DNA of 64,000 nt. It comes from Haematococcus lacustris (Eukaryota; Chlorophyta; Chlorophyceae; Chlamydomonadales; Haematococcaceae). This document shows, piece after piece, positions 32,492 to 43,800 of this stretch. Position numbers and translations under genes: made by a program. Positions within the stretch are counted from its first letter, which is position 1; the number at the start of each line of letters is the position of its first letter. The DNA is taken from positions 11,272,516-11,336,515 of the forward strand of contig JASKMD010000003.1 of assembly GCA_030144725.1 (NCBI GenBank). The letters run 5' to 3'. The notes under the pieces were generated by a model, which ran no database searches, was not told where the DNA came from, and worked only from the letters and a program-made list of their open reading frames with translations.

Positions 32492-35400
32492 TCACTGTTT
32501 CAGCTCAAAGTGTGATGGAGGAGTGGGCATGCAGTCATCATGATAAATCAGGACATGCAAGGCAGTCCCAGCCACCTGGACGTGGGGCAGGTAGGTGCCC
32601 AGCTGCTGCAGATGACTCCACAAATAGCTAAGCACCTGCAAGGAGCACCAGCCAGGCAGTGGCCAGGCTGTGTCTCCCCACCCCTTCCTCCCTCGATCAC
32701 TTTGCCCCTTCCCCGCAACCTTGGCCCCACTTCTCCTCCTTCCCATCCATCACTTCCTTCGTCTGCCTCATCCCCAACACGCCCCCCTTTCCCCGTCCCC
32801 TCCCCCTCTGCTTGAGTTGTCACTGCCATGTCCAGCTTGTTGAGCCCCTAGCCCCAGCCCCAGCCCCATGCGCCTGCCGGCATAGGCCTTGCAGGTGCTG
32901 CAGCAGTGTACAGCGTCCTCCTGGTGGGCGCACCTGGTAGGGGACGCGGCCCAGCAGCAGAGGCCGATCGCGCTCGCTCCTCTCATCCCGGGCACTGCCT
33001 TCCTGCCCAGACCCACTGCCTGGCCTGAGGGTACTCGCACCCGATGGCTGTGGCGGCGTGCAGCCTGCACCACAGAGCCACCCAGTGAGTAGCCAGGGCT
33101 GGCCATTCTGGAGCTTTGGGGAGGGGCACACACAGAGGGGTCCTAGGAAGGTGGAGGGCTATGCCCTGACCCCTGACCCAGTATTGTGAAATGGGTGGAA
33201 GGCTCCCCCTCCACCCGTTGACCCATGTTGTGTAAGGAGGTTGACGGCTGCCCCCTCAACCCATGTTGGTAACCTGTTGTTAAGCAAACATGTTTAACAT
33301 GCTGGTATCTTGTTGCTAACCATGGGGTGGGAGCAGGCCACACTGAGCACAGGAGGTCCTCCCTTGACGCATGTGGCAAGACTGCAGACACCTCCTCTTC
33401 CTGCTGTAGCTTACTGGAGCTCCTGCCCTCCCTCAGGCTCTGCCCCAGCTTCAACCTCACTGCACCCCAGCTGCGCGTGACCCCTCTCCCTGCACCCCTG
33501 CCACTAGCCCTGCACCTCCAGCAGCTCCTAGGCGACCGGTGACAACTGGTCCAGGCTGGAAACTGGTGGAAACTGGTCCAGGCTGGAAACTGGTGGAAAC
33601 TGGAAACTGGTCCAGGCTGGAAACTGGTGGAAACTGGAAACTGGTCCAGGCTGGAAACTGGCGGAAACTGGAAACTGGTCCAGGGTGGACACTGGAAACA
33701 GGCTGGGAATTGGTCCAGGCCAATGCATGTCCTCCATGAACGTGCACGGCAAGGCCCACCCGTGCCAGTGCCCACCGCCAGGCTAGTCACTTCTTCTGCT
33801 CATTGCTGTGGGCGACAGCAGGAACCCTCACCACCCTGGTAGTGTGCGCCACCACTGGACTGCCATCACTTCAGCAGCACAGCAGTGCAGCTGCGCTCAA
33901 GTCACGCCCATCCACCTGCTCAGGCCCCAGCCAAGACTGTCACCCTCGCCAAACACTACTGCCCACACCCCACCCTCCCAACCCAGCAACACACCCGTCA
34001 CCAGCCCTCCACGCCAAGCCTGCCTTCAGCGACACCACGGCCCCACCCCTCCCAGCACTGACCTTCACTGGGCCAGCAGCGGCTGTCCACTGCCAGCTCC
34101 AGCACCTCGTGCCCTGGCACTGCCTCGGCCAGCAGGCTGTGCACAGGGCTGCTCAACTGCTGATCCACCGCTGCCTGCAGCTTGGGTTGCAGCTGCTGCA
34201 AAACGTCTGCCACCTCTGGCAACACCTGCCATGCACAGCATGCAGGAAGACAGCAGGGGTAGGCGGGCTAAGCATGCAGGTGGAGTGAAAACGCCATGTG
34301 GGCAGCCACATGAGGGCACCCCATGCCGCCAGACGTTTTGCTGGGCAGGTGGAGGGGGCGGGGCGGAGTCTCATGCACACCTTGTGTGATGACGCAGTGT
34401 CGCCCAGCAGCCAGCGGAACCCGGCCTCGAAGTTTTGAATGTCACACATGATGGCCTGCACACAGCATCAAAGGGCACCTTCATCATCATTGCATGGTCA
34501 TCCCCTTTTAGCATGGCTGCAACACACATGCCTCTAGATTCAGCATGCTATGGATCAAATGCATGTGCAATCATGAATGCATGTGTGAAACATAAGTGGG
34601 ATGTGTGACTAAGGTCAGACTCTCAGCGGATGGCCACGAGCCTGCTGCAGGTCTAGCATCTGCTTGGGGAAAGGACAGCTCAATGGTCCTGTCCATGGCG
34701 CTATGCTGTCCTGCAAAGTCCTCATAAGGTCATCCTGACTGGCTGCTTGACCTAGTTTGCTCTGGTTGCTGCCGGGCTCTGGCTGCCCTGCTAGTGTAAG
34801 CAGCAGAGCCTGACAGAGGCCTTGAAAGGGCTGGTTGCAGGTGAATGCCTGGGTCTGATTGGACCGCTGCGTTGAGGAGGGGATGCAGGAGGGCAGTGGG
34901 AGACTGCCAGTCAAATAGAGTGAGCAACAGGACTGGGTGTGATGAGCGTCCACTGTCTGCATGCGCCTATCACATGCCTGTCGCTCATTGGCTGGCAAGG
35001 CTGCTGTTGCAGAGCCATCTGTAGGAAGGCCAGGTCAGCTATACATAGCGCTTAAACTCCAAAAGTTATCAAAACTAGGAACCTTACTGTGTACATAAGC
35101 TATACATCATGCTAAAGAAACATGGTCATTAGAGCAAGCGGCAGAGGGTAAATCAGGGTAAACCAGGGCGGGTCAGGGTGGGTCAGGGTGGGTCAGGGTG
35201 GGTCAGGGTGGGTCAGGGTGGGTCAGGGTGGGTCAGGGTGGGTCAGGGTGGGTCAGGGTGGGTCAGGGTGGGTCAGGGTGGGTCAGGGTGGGTCAGGGTG
35301 GGTCAGGGTGGGTCAGGGTGGGTCAGGGTGGGTCAGGGTGGGTCAGGGTGGGTCAGGGTGGGTCAGGGTGGGTCAGGGTGGGTCAGGGTGGGTCAGGGTG

Positions 35401-38400
35401 GGTCAGGGTGGGGCAGGGTGGGGCAGGGTGGGGCATTTAAAGGGCTCTTTTGTGTGCACAATGGGGGAGGGGTGCTGGGCAGTAGCTGACCTGCAGCCCT
35501 TCCAGCAGTACGCAGGCAGTGCCCGGGCCAGGGTCAGGCAGGCTAGGCGCTGCTGGATCCACCAAGGAAAGGAAAGCTCGCTGCCGGACACTGCAGCAAG
35601 GGGGGCATGCAAAGTGGCAGCAGCTGAAGCGAAACCCAACAATACAAGTGGCGGCAGCCGATGCAAAAGCTGACGACACAGGTTGCAGCAGCTGAAGCAT
35701 ACGCAACAACACAGGTTGAAGCAGCTGAAGCAACCAGGGCAACCAAGAGGCTGTGGCAGGCAGAGTGACACGGAGTGACGACAGCAGCTAGGTTGGTTAG
35801 CTTGGCATGTGGAAGTGTAGGGGCAGGGGCAGCGCAGCGTGAGGTAGGGTAGTCAGGCTGACATTGTGGGGCTGTGGGGCAGACAGAGGTGCTGGAGGCT
35901 GAAGGGGGACTGTGTGGAGCATGGCAGCAGGGGTAGCAGGGTGGTGAAGGTATGAGCTCATCTTACTGCCTGCTGCACAGCCTGTTGCCCAGCTGTTGCA
36001 GTTAGTGAGGGTCACACAACATGCTCCACACTGCCTGACACATAGTTTGCAATGGAACAGCAGCAGCATAGCATTGTTCACAAGCAATTGGAGCAGGGTG
36101 AGCCAGGGCCAGGGTGAGAGTGAGGGCTGAGTAGACATGTGGGCTGTATGCACAGGAGCAGCTATGGCTAAGGAAGGTGGCGGGCAGCTGGCTGGTGCTG
36201 GGAGGGCAAGGCAGCACAGGCTACCTGCCTCGCCTTAGTTAGGGGCAGCCAGGGAGCCCGCAGCTCGACGCCACTGGTCTGGCCGGGCGCGTGAGGTGCT
36301 GCTGGCTCGGCCGACGCTGCTGCTGAGGTGGTGGTGGCGGAGCTCAGCAGGGCCTGCAACCCCTGCACTGGCACACTCACACAGCCTCCTATGGGGCTCA
36401 TGGCAGCGGTGGGTTTGTGGTCAAGGGCGTGTATACGGGAGGTGAAGGAGGGACAGGGCAAGGAGGGCCCTGGGTCCTAGGCAATAAGGACTCTACTGCC
36501 ACTTTCGGGGCCACTGTCAGTCACGGTCAAGAGTCTCATGCGGGTTAAAGGAGTAGTGACTGAAGCACAGAGATTGAGAGAAGAGATGCAGAGACACACA
36601 GAGAATAAGAGGAGCACAGGGACTCAGCCGAACGATGGGGTGGATCAGGTGGGATGGGTGAGGACCCCGCAACCACCCGCCCTGCGAAGCGTCCCATCCT
36701 GCCTGTTGCCCACCATGTCAGCTGTTCACCCTGCCTGCAGACTGCCGGGCTGAGGAGGTCACCTTCCTCACTCCCTCAAGGCAGCTGAGTACCAGCAGTG
36801 AGTGCTACGCCTCCAAGCCCAGGCTGGCAGCAGGCATGGGACGCTGCGCCAGGCTGGCAGGCATGAGGGCAGCTTGAATAGAGTGTGGGTGCCTCACCTG
36901 CTGCACCGCCTCAGCCCAGGGCTTGGAGTACAGGGCGCTGAGCACGTAGGCAGGCACTGGCTCAGGCAGGCTGCTCAGGGCAGGCAGCACTTGTGCCGCA
37001 TGCCATAGCAGCTGCTGGCCTACCATCTGCACCGCATGGAGCAGTACTGCCGTCAGCAAGGGCCACAACAGAGGTCGAGTTGGGTCAGGCCGAGTCGGGT
37101 CAGGTCGAGTCGGGTCAGGTCGGGTCAGGTCAGGTCAGGTCAGGTCAGGTCAGGTCAGGTCAGGTCAGGTCAGGTCAGGTCAGGTCAGGTCAGGTCAGGT
37201 CAGGTCAGGTCAGGTCAGGTCAGGTCAGGTCAGGTCAGGTCAGGTCAGGTCAGGTCAGGGGAGTCAGGTCAGGTCAGGTCAGGTCAGGTCAGGTCAGGTC
37301 AGGTCCAGCAAAGATGGAGGAGCCCTGGCCGGAGCTAAGCCCTGGCTGTACAGGTGCTGCTTAGGTGGCCCATGCTGTAGCCCTAGCTGGCACACTCTGC
37401 ATAGCTGTACCCTGACGCAGTCCCTTCTGCTGCAGGCCACGCCACCCTGGCCATAGCCCAGCACTACCCTATGCAAGCCCTACCCTGAGCTTTATCAGCC
37501 CTGATGCAAGCCCTACCCTGAGCTTTATCAGCCCTGCACAACTCCTCCTCCTCCTCCTGCAAAGGGCCCAGCCCTACCCGCAGCCCTGCCCTGCCAGCCT
37601 GACCTGCAGGTGGGAGCGGGGCAGCGCTTGCTCAGCGTACTGCAGGAACTGGGCTTGGCGCCGCTGCTGCTCACCAGCCTGCAGGCAGCACCCCGCAGCA
37701 GCCACAGCAGCAGACACTGTGTCAGTCAGGGCAGTGGTCAGGGCAGTGGGGGCAAGGAGGAGGGTTGGCTGGGAGCAGGAGGCAGAGACTAAGGCAGGTT
37801 TAGGAGGAGGGAGCAAGAGAAGGAAGGTGCTCAATGCACATAAACTTGTGGCAGCATACTCCTCCCCTTTTCAATAGAAAACATGTCGGTGGGGCAGAGA
37901 GAAAGGCACACGGCACACAAAGGAGCAGCACCTCCCAGTAGTGATGGTGGCTTGCTGGTGGTGGTGGTGGTGGTGGCAGTGGTGGTGGCGGTGGTGGTGA
38001 GGGCATAATCTTCCCTTGTTCAGGCTGCAGTATGTGACCAGGGCACGCTTGAGAGCAGCACCTCACTGGCAAGCGCCACCACTGCTCCCTTGCACACGGG
38101 ACAGCCGCAGGCAACCAGCAGCACTACCCTCCCTGCTGCAGCCCCAGCTGCCAGAGGCTGCTGCGGCTGGGCTGCCCACCTGGGCTGGGTCCTGGGCCTG
38201 ATGTGTCAGGACAGCCTGCAGTCGCTTCCGCAGTTCAGTGGCGCGGGATGGGAAGGCAGAGGGCGGCCAGGGTGCAGTAGCAAAGTCCCTGCACATGGGG
38301 GTGTCAATGACATCAGGGTTTACAAACCTAAACCTGGATAGCCTGAGTCCTGGCCAGCGCAGATCTGATGATCACAGTGGGGCATGCTTGGTTGTGTGTC

Positions 38401-40409
38401 TGCTTGGCTGTGCAGCAGCAGACACAGCAGTGGTCACACGCAACAAACGCTGCAATCGCTCTACTGACCATGTCCTTTGCTGTTTGTGCTGTAGCAGTCT
38501 ATGAGCTCGAGGCCTAGGATCATGTGAGACAGCATGCACAGATTCCAGGCAAGGGCTTGACATGAGCCGCGCAGGCCCAACAGGGGGCAAGCAGGTGCCT
38601 CTCCATTACTGTTCCCACATCAATGCCTGGCTGCGGAGGAGTTCCTGCCAAGTCTGAAACTGGCACCGCACTCCTGCACAGCTTGTGACGCCCAGGAGTG
38701 TAGGGTGTGATGAGAAGAGTGAGGTGGGCTGGGGCCAGCATGGGGGAGGGAGGCCAGCACTCACTTAGGTGGCTGAGCGTGACCGCATGGCAGCGCCAGC
38801 GGGTGCCACAGGTGGCGCAGCAGACAGCTCCATGCCTGCTCTGCACTAGGGCTCAAGTGGTACAGCGCAGACACCAGCACCGGCAGCGTCAGGCAGCTGG
38901 GACCAGAGGCAGAGGCACAGCCCGCTGCTGGGGCAGTGGCAGGGGCGGGATGAGCACAACAGCTCCACCAGGACAGCGGCTCACTGCCCTGACCAGCAGC
39001 CTCCTGGGCAGACCCTGCCAGCGCTGCCCTGGAGCAGGCTTTGCCAATGGCAGGGGGGGCTGCTGGCTGGGGCGCTGCCGGGTCGCACCCCACAGCACCC
39101 CTCCTGGCCTGCCTACCCCCTTGGCCCTCCCGGCTGCTAGCCTCCCTCCCTGAGCCCACCAGGGGGGACGGCCTGGGGCTGCTGGGCTGTGGCGTTGCCT
39201 GTGATGATGTGCTTCGAGCCAGCAGCTGGGTGGTGTGCAGTGCCAGCAGGCTGCAGTCTGGCAGCTGCTGGGCTAGCTGCTGGGCGGCCCAGTGCAGCAG
39301 CTGCTGGCGCGGCCCTTGCAGCTGAGAACAGCCCAGGGAGCGGGGCCGTGGGAGTTGCCAGGGAGTTGAGGCCACTGTGGGGTCCAGCTTGGGTCCTGAG
39401 GCTGTGTGCAGGGGCAAGGGTGAGGTCATGGTGCTCATGGCAATGGTGTGAGGGGCAGGGCGCTGCAGGTGGCGGTCAGCTGAGGGGCGGTTGCACTCAG
39501 GGGCACCGCTGCCGCTGCTGCTGCCGCTGCTGCTGGCACTCCCCACACGGAGGTCCATGTGGATGGCGCTGGTGGCATCAGGGCTGCGGGGAGGGGAGGA
39601 TGGGCGGGGCCTGGGGGCAGGCGTTGTAGCAGAGGAGGCATGAGGAGGGGGCGGGGGCGGGGGCGGGGGAGGGGCGGCGGAGCTGCTGATCCAGTGCTGG
39701 GAGGGTACCTCAAGCTGCAAGGCATACAGCCAAGCAGCAGGCAGGTGGCGGTGAATGCAGGCAGCAGGTAGGTGGGATGACATGGTCGTGACTGCAGTTT
39801 GCACATGGCTAAGCTATTTGTGTTGCAACACAATATGGGTTAGCAGCAGCAGTGCTTTAAGATGTTTTGGTGGCATGCAGTACATGGCATCGCAGCATGC
39901 ACGATGGACAGCAGGCAGTGTGGCTTAATGTGCGGATAAGGAGGTGGGCTCCCTCTTAGGTTCTTGCATGACTGTACTAAAGGACCTGTTTCAGGGCTGC
40001 AGACCTGTAAATACAGCTGCAGCGCCTTCTCATGCAGCGACATGGCAAGAAGGGCTTCCAGTTGCTGCTTGGGCTGCTCTTTGCTGGCGGAGGCAATGTA
40101 GCCAGGCTGCATGACCTCTGCTTCCAGCACACAGTCGCTGCATGAGCGCTGACCAGGGACGACCACCTCACTGCCTTCATACCCAGGGCTGCTCACTGCA
40201 GCCGGGGAAATCAAGGATACGGCCTGCTGCTCAGCCTGCACAGCGTTGAAAGTGCAGCATTCAACAAGCCGTTCCCACTTGCTCTGCACATGGCAACGCA
40301 CCTCTGCTACGCCACCATTGCTACGGAGCTCCGTGAGGGCCTTTCGTAGACGCTTTAGAGCCTCGCTGGCCTTAGACGAAGCAACTGCAAGGTTGGTCTC
40401 TGCTGGCAT
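32492..40409 (-). CDS. large multi-exon gene of unknown function (14 or more exons)
   Basis: ATG at 40409. Exons with consistent phase: 40409-40005, 39714-38765, 38288-38180, 37678-37604, 37026-36898, 36362-36225, one unresolved between 36220 and 35900, 35590-35491, 34866-34621, 34455-34381, 34225-34063, 33489-33415, 33064-32934, 32635-32492 (TGA). The product is over 930 residues. It is helical and Leu/Gln/Ala-rich (SEALKRLRKALTELRSN at the N-terminus, TELRKRLQAVLTHQAQD, PEVADVLQQLQPKLQAAVDQ), with a long Pro/Ser/Ala-rich insert in exon 2. No transmembrane segment or catalytic motif is seen. The helical-rod character recalls tethering or scaffold subunits, but I cannot assign a family. Its introns hold three minisatellites. 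It is divergent from the SNF2 gene, with 429 bp between start codons. Confidence 0.6.
33541..33715. repeat. minisatellite (ccaggctggaaactggtgga type), intronic
   Basis: Words of ggaaactggt and ccaggctggaaactgg alternate about five times, with period variants of 24 and 34 bases. It lies in the intron between exons 34225-34063 and 33489-33415 of the unknown gene. Confidence 0.85.
35171..35430. repeat. decamer array (ggtcagggtg)n, intronic
   Basis: About 26 copies of a 10-bp unit, nearly perfect; the last three units have gggcagggtg. It is intronic in the minus-strand unknown gene. All three forward frames stay open through it only because the unit lacks stops. Confidence 0.95.
37075..37305. 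repeat. pentamer array (caggt)n, intronic
   Basis: It starts with variant units (gggtcaggccgagtc), becomes a pure caggt array from ~37120 to 37258, has one interruption (ggggagt) and continues to ~37305. It is intronic in the minus-strand unknown gene. The reverse complement (acctg) is the word of the array at 41421-41556. Confidence 0.95.
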
Positions 40410-40838
40410 CCTAGTCCCACTGCCCGCAGGGGATGCCGAGACTAGCTACGTCATACATGCGCATGTAGGATGCGCGCAGGGATAGCACAGGAGGCGGCAA
40501 CATTTGAACAGCACATGCTGCTCATCGCATCTCCGAGCATGCATGAGCTTTCAAGATGACCTACCTGTAAGCAACGACCTGGTTAGCTTACTGCTTCAAT
40601 AGAGGCCAAAACAAACAGGAGAGTTCGATGGCGGAGCTCTTTGTATGAGCACATGCCACTGTTTCAGTAGCCTGTAACACTACGCATGCTCATACGCGGC
40701 TGTAGCGTGTACCTCTGATTGCGGCGTCCAAGGTCAAGCAAAACTCCATGTCGCATACCTTTGGTGCACCTGCAGCTTCAGCAAGCCACAGCAAAGTCGA
40801 TGCGCTGCTGCTGGCAGGTTGCATTTCCTATATAAGCG
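40410..40838. promoter_or_regulatory. bidirectional promoter region between divergent genes
   Basis: 429 bp separate the ATG of the minus-strand unknown gene from the ATG of the SNF2 gene, so both promoters must lie here or overlap the 5' exons. A TATA-like element (tatataag) lies at 40829-40836, only 2-3 bases before the SNF2 ATG. That is too close to serve that ATG as a normal TATA box. Confidence 0.5.
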
Positions 40839-43800
40839 ATGGAGGGCGCATCAGCCGACGGGGGACCCGCGCAGAAGAAGCAGCGCGTTAGAGGGAAAGA
40901 TGAGGCTGGGGCTGCAGAATCAAGCTCAGGTGTGATGGCCGCGCGCGGTCACTTGGTAGCCTGCGGCGATACTGCTGTGGTTCCTCCTCCGTGCAAGCAG
41001 GGGTGGACCACCAAGCCGCACTGAAAGCAGTGGTGGCGAACCTGGACCTGCTGCTGGGGGACGATGAGCTCGAGCCACCCCCGGTAGGGAACAGTCCTGC
41101 CGCCATACCGGTCCAGCTTCCTCCTGCGGCGCCCAGCCGCAGCCTAAGACTTGTGACAGAACACACTACCTGTGCCTTGTGTCCTGTAGAAAGTGATGAA
41201 AATGGCGCTAATGCCCCACCAACGCATGGCGCTTGCATGGATGTGCAAGCGTGAACTGTCAGGCAGCAACCCCAGCGGGGGCATCTTGGCAGATGACCAG
41301 GGCCTGGGCAAAACCGTGAGCACCATCTCCCTGTTGGTCACCAACCCACCAGACCCCACAGCCACTGGGCCCAGGGTGAGTGTGTCGCCTGCCCTGACTC
41401 CCCCGCCCTGACTCCCCTGACCTGACTCCCCTGACCTGACCTGACCTGACCTGACCTGACCTGACCTGACCTGACCTGACCTGACCTGACCTGACCTGAC
41501 CTGACCTGACCTGACCTGACCTGACCTGACCTGACCTGACCTGACCTGACCTGACCTCATTGGACAATGTGGCTTCGCAGCAACAACACAGGCTCATGCT
41601 GCGTGCTGCGTGGCCCTGCTCCTGACCACCTGGTGACAGGCAGCAGCCCCAGCAGCCTCTCCCACTCTCAGCCCCTCAGGCAAGCCATTGTGCGTCAATG
41701 GCTCCAGCTCAGGGGCGGCAGCTTCTGAGCAGCTGCCCATGCTCGAACTGCCGCCCTGCCTTGAGGCCGAGGGGGTTGAAGAGGAAGGGGAGGGAGCGGA
41801 GAGCGAGGAGGAGCAGGAGCAGGAGCAGGAGGAGGAGGAGGAGCTGCCGGGTTTGTTGCCTGGGGGCAGCCTGGTAGTGTGTCCCACCTCCCTGCTGCAC
41901 CAGTGGCGGCGTGAAGTGGAGGCCAAGGTCAACTGCCGGGCAGCAGGCATCACCGTGCACGTGTACCATGGCAAGGTGCCACTGGGGCTGGGGCTGAGGC
42001 GGGGACCAAGGGCAGGGCCTTGCTTGGGAGCAAGGGCAGGGCCAGGGGGCAAGAGGCAGCATGTAAAGACAAGGGATGGGTAGGAAGGAGGCCAAGGTGC
42101 AAGTCAGAGTGGGGCACCTAGCATGTTTAAAGCAGGGGAGTGACGACTTGTACCCCGTCGCTACTGTTGCTGCCCGTACCTACCTTTGCACTGGTTGACC
42201 TTCCCTCACACCCCCTGCCATTGCCATGTCCAGCTCAGGCCTACCCTCCCCCTGACCTACCTGCCGCCCTGACCTACCCTCCCTGCCTGCCCTGCCCCCT
42301 GTCTCCCACTTAGGACAAGGCCAGCCTGGCCTCTACCCTGTCAAAGTACAGCGTGGTGCTCACCACCTTTGGCACGCTAGCCTCCGAGTGCCCCGCTCGC
42401 CCCACACCCCCTTCCCGAGCCTCAGCCAACCGACCTCAGCCCCGGGCCAAAGCAGCAGGCAGCCCCAACGCACCGCCCTCAGCGCAGCCAGCTCGGCAGC
42501 CCAAGCTGGAGAGTGGGCAGGCAGGGGTCCTCAAACAAGAGGGCAAGGCGGGTGTGGCTCTAAAACTGGAGGGGAGTGGGAGAGCAGTGAAGGAGGAGGG
42601 GCTGGACCTGAAGCCAGGCCCTGGCACCAGCAGCAGCCAGGTGGGCGGCGTGGCGGCAGCAGGAGCGAAAGGCAGTCAAACCCCGGGCCCCCACCGCCCA
42701 GGCCAGGTGACCTCCCCACTCCCCAGTGCCCTGACCTCCACCCCAGGCCGACCCAGCGCTAGCACAGCTGCTGGCTTGGAGGCTGTTGGCCCCCTGTACC
42801 GCATTCGCTGGCACCGGGTGGTGCTTGATGAGGCGCAGAGCATCAAGAACAGCCGCACCCTGGCAGCGCATGCGGTGTGCAGGCTGGCAGCAAGGTACCG
42901 CTGGTGCCTCAGCGGTACACCCATACAAAACTCGGTGGGTCGGGGCGCCGGCAGCAGCAGCACACACATCATGACAAACAGCAGCACCAACACCGGAGGG
43001 CGCCAAGGCTGTTGAGGGTGGCAGGGAAGGGTCAGGAGGAGGGCGGTGGGGGCTTGAGGGTGGCGGGCCCCTGCTCCCTGCCAGCTGAGGAGTGCCGACT
43101 GACACTTTCACAGGCAAGCTGCAGTGTGAAACCCTTACAGGCCAGCAGGGGCTGGTGTTAGGGCAGTGGGCCAAATGCATCCACTGGCCCTGCTGCAGCC
43201 TGCCTGTGAGAGTGTGGGTGCTGGTAGTCACACTTCTTGCATTTGAATGCCACAGGGCTGGAGGGTGTCCAGTCTGAGTGCCAGGCTGGGGGTGGGTCAG
43301 GTCGTCAGCACCAGATGGCCCAATGGGCAAGCTAAGGTTGGGTGTGAGCACATGGGTGGGGTGAGCGGTGAAGGGGTGGGGTGTGATGTGTGCAGTGACA
43401 TGTGTCAGGTGTGACATGTGTGATGTGGGGTGTGAGGTGTAGGGTGGCCTGTTGTGTGCAGGTGGATGACCTGCAGGCCTACTTTCAGTTCCTGCGGTTC
43501 CGCCCCTACAACGACCCGCGCCACTTCAGGCTGTTCATCAAGGCGCCCATCACAGCTGACCCTGAGGCAGGCTACAAGCGCCTGGCTGTCATCCTGCAGG
43601 TGGGAGGGGAGGGGAGGGGAGGGGAGGGGAGGGGAGGGGAGGGGAGGGGAGGGGAGGGGAGGGGAGGGGAGGGGAGGGGAGGGGGGGGGGGGGGGGGGGG
43701 GCGGGGACGGAGCAGAAGGCAAGCCTGGGAAGGGGCCAGGGCCGTTAATGACACCCAATGGCAGAGCTGTCCATATGTCCAGCCTTGGACGCCTACCCAT

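Noticed and set aside
35171..35430. Regular array that could be mistaken for CRISPR
   Set aside because: The 10-bp unit is contiguous, without spacers, and the genome is eukaryotic.
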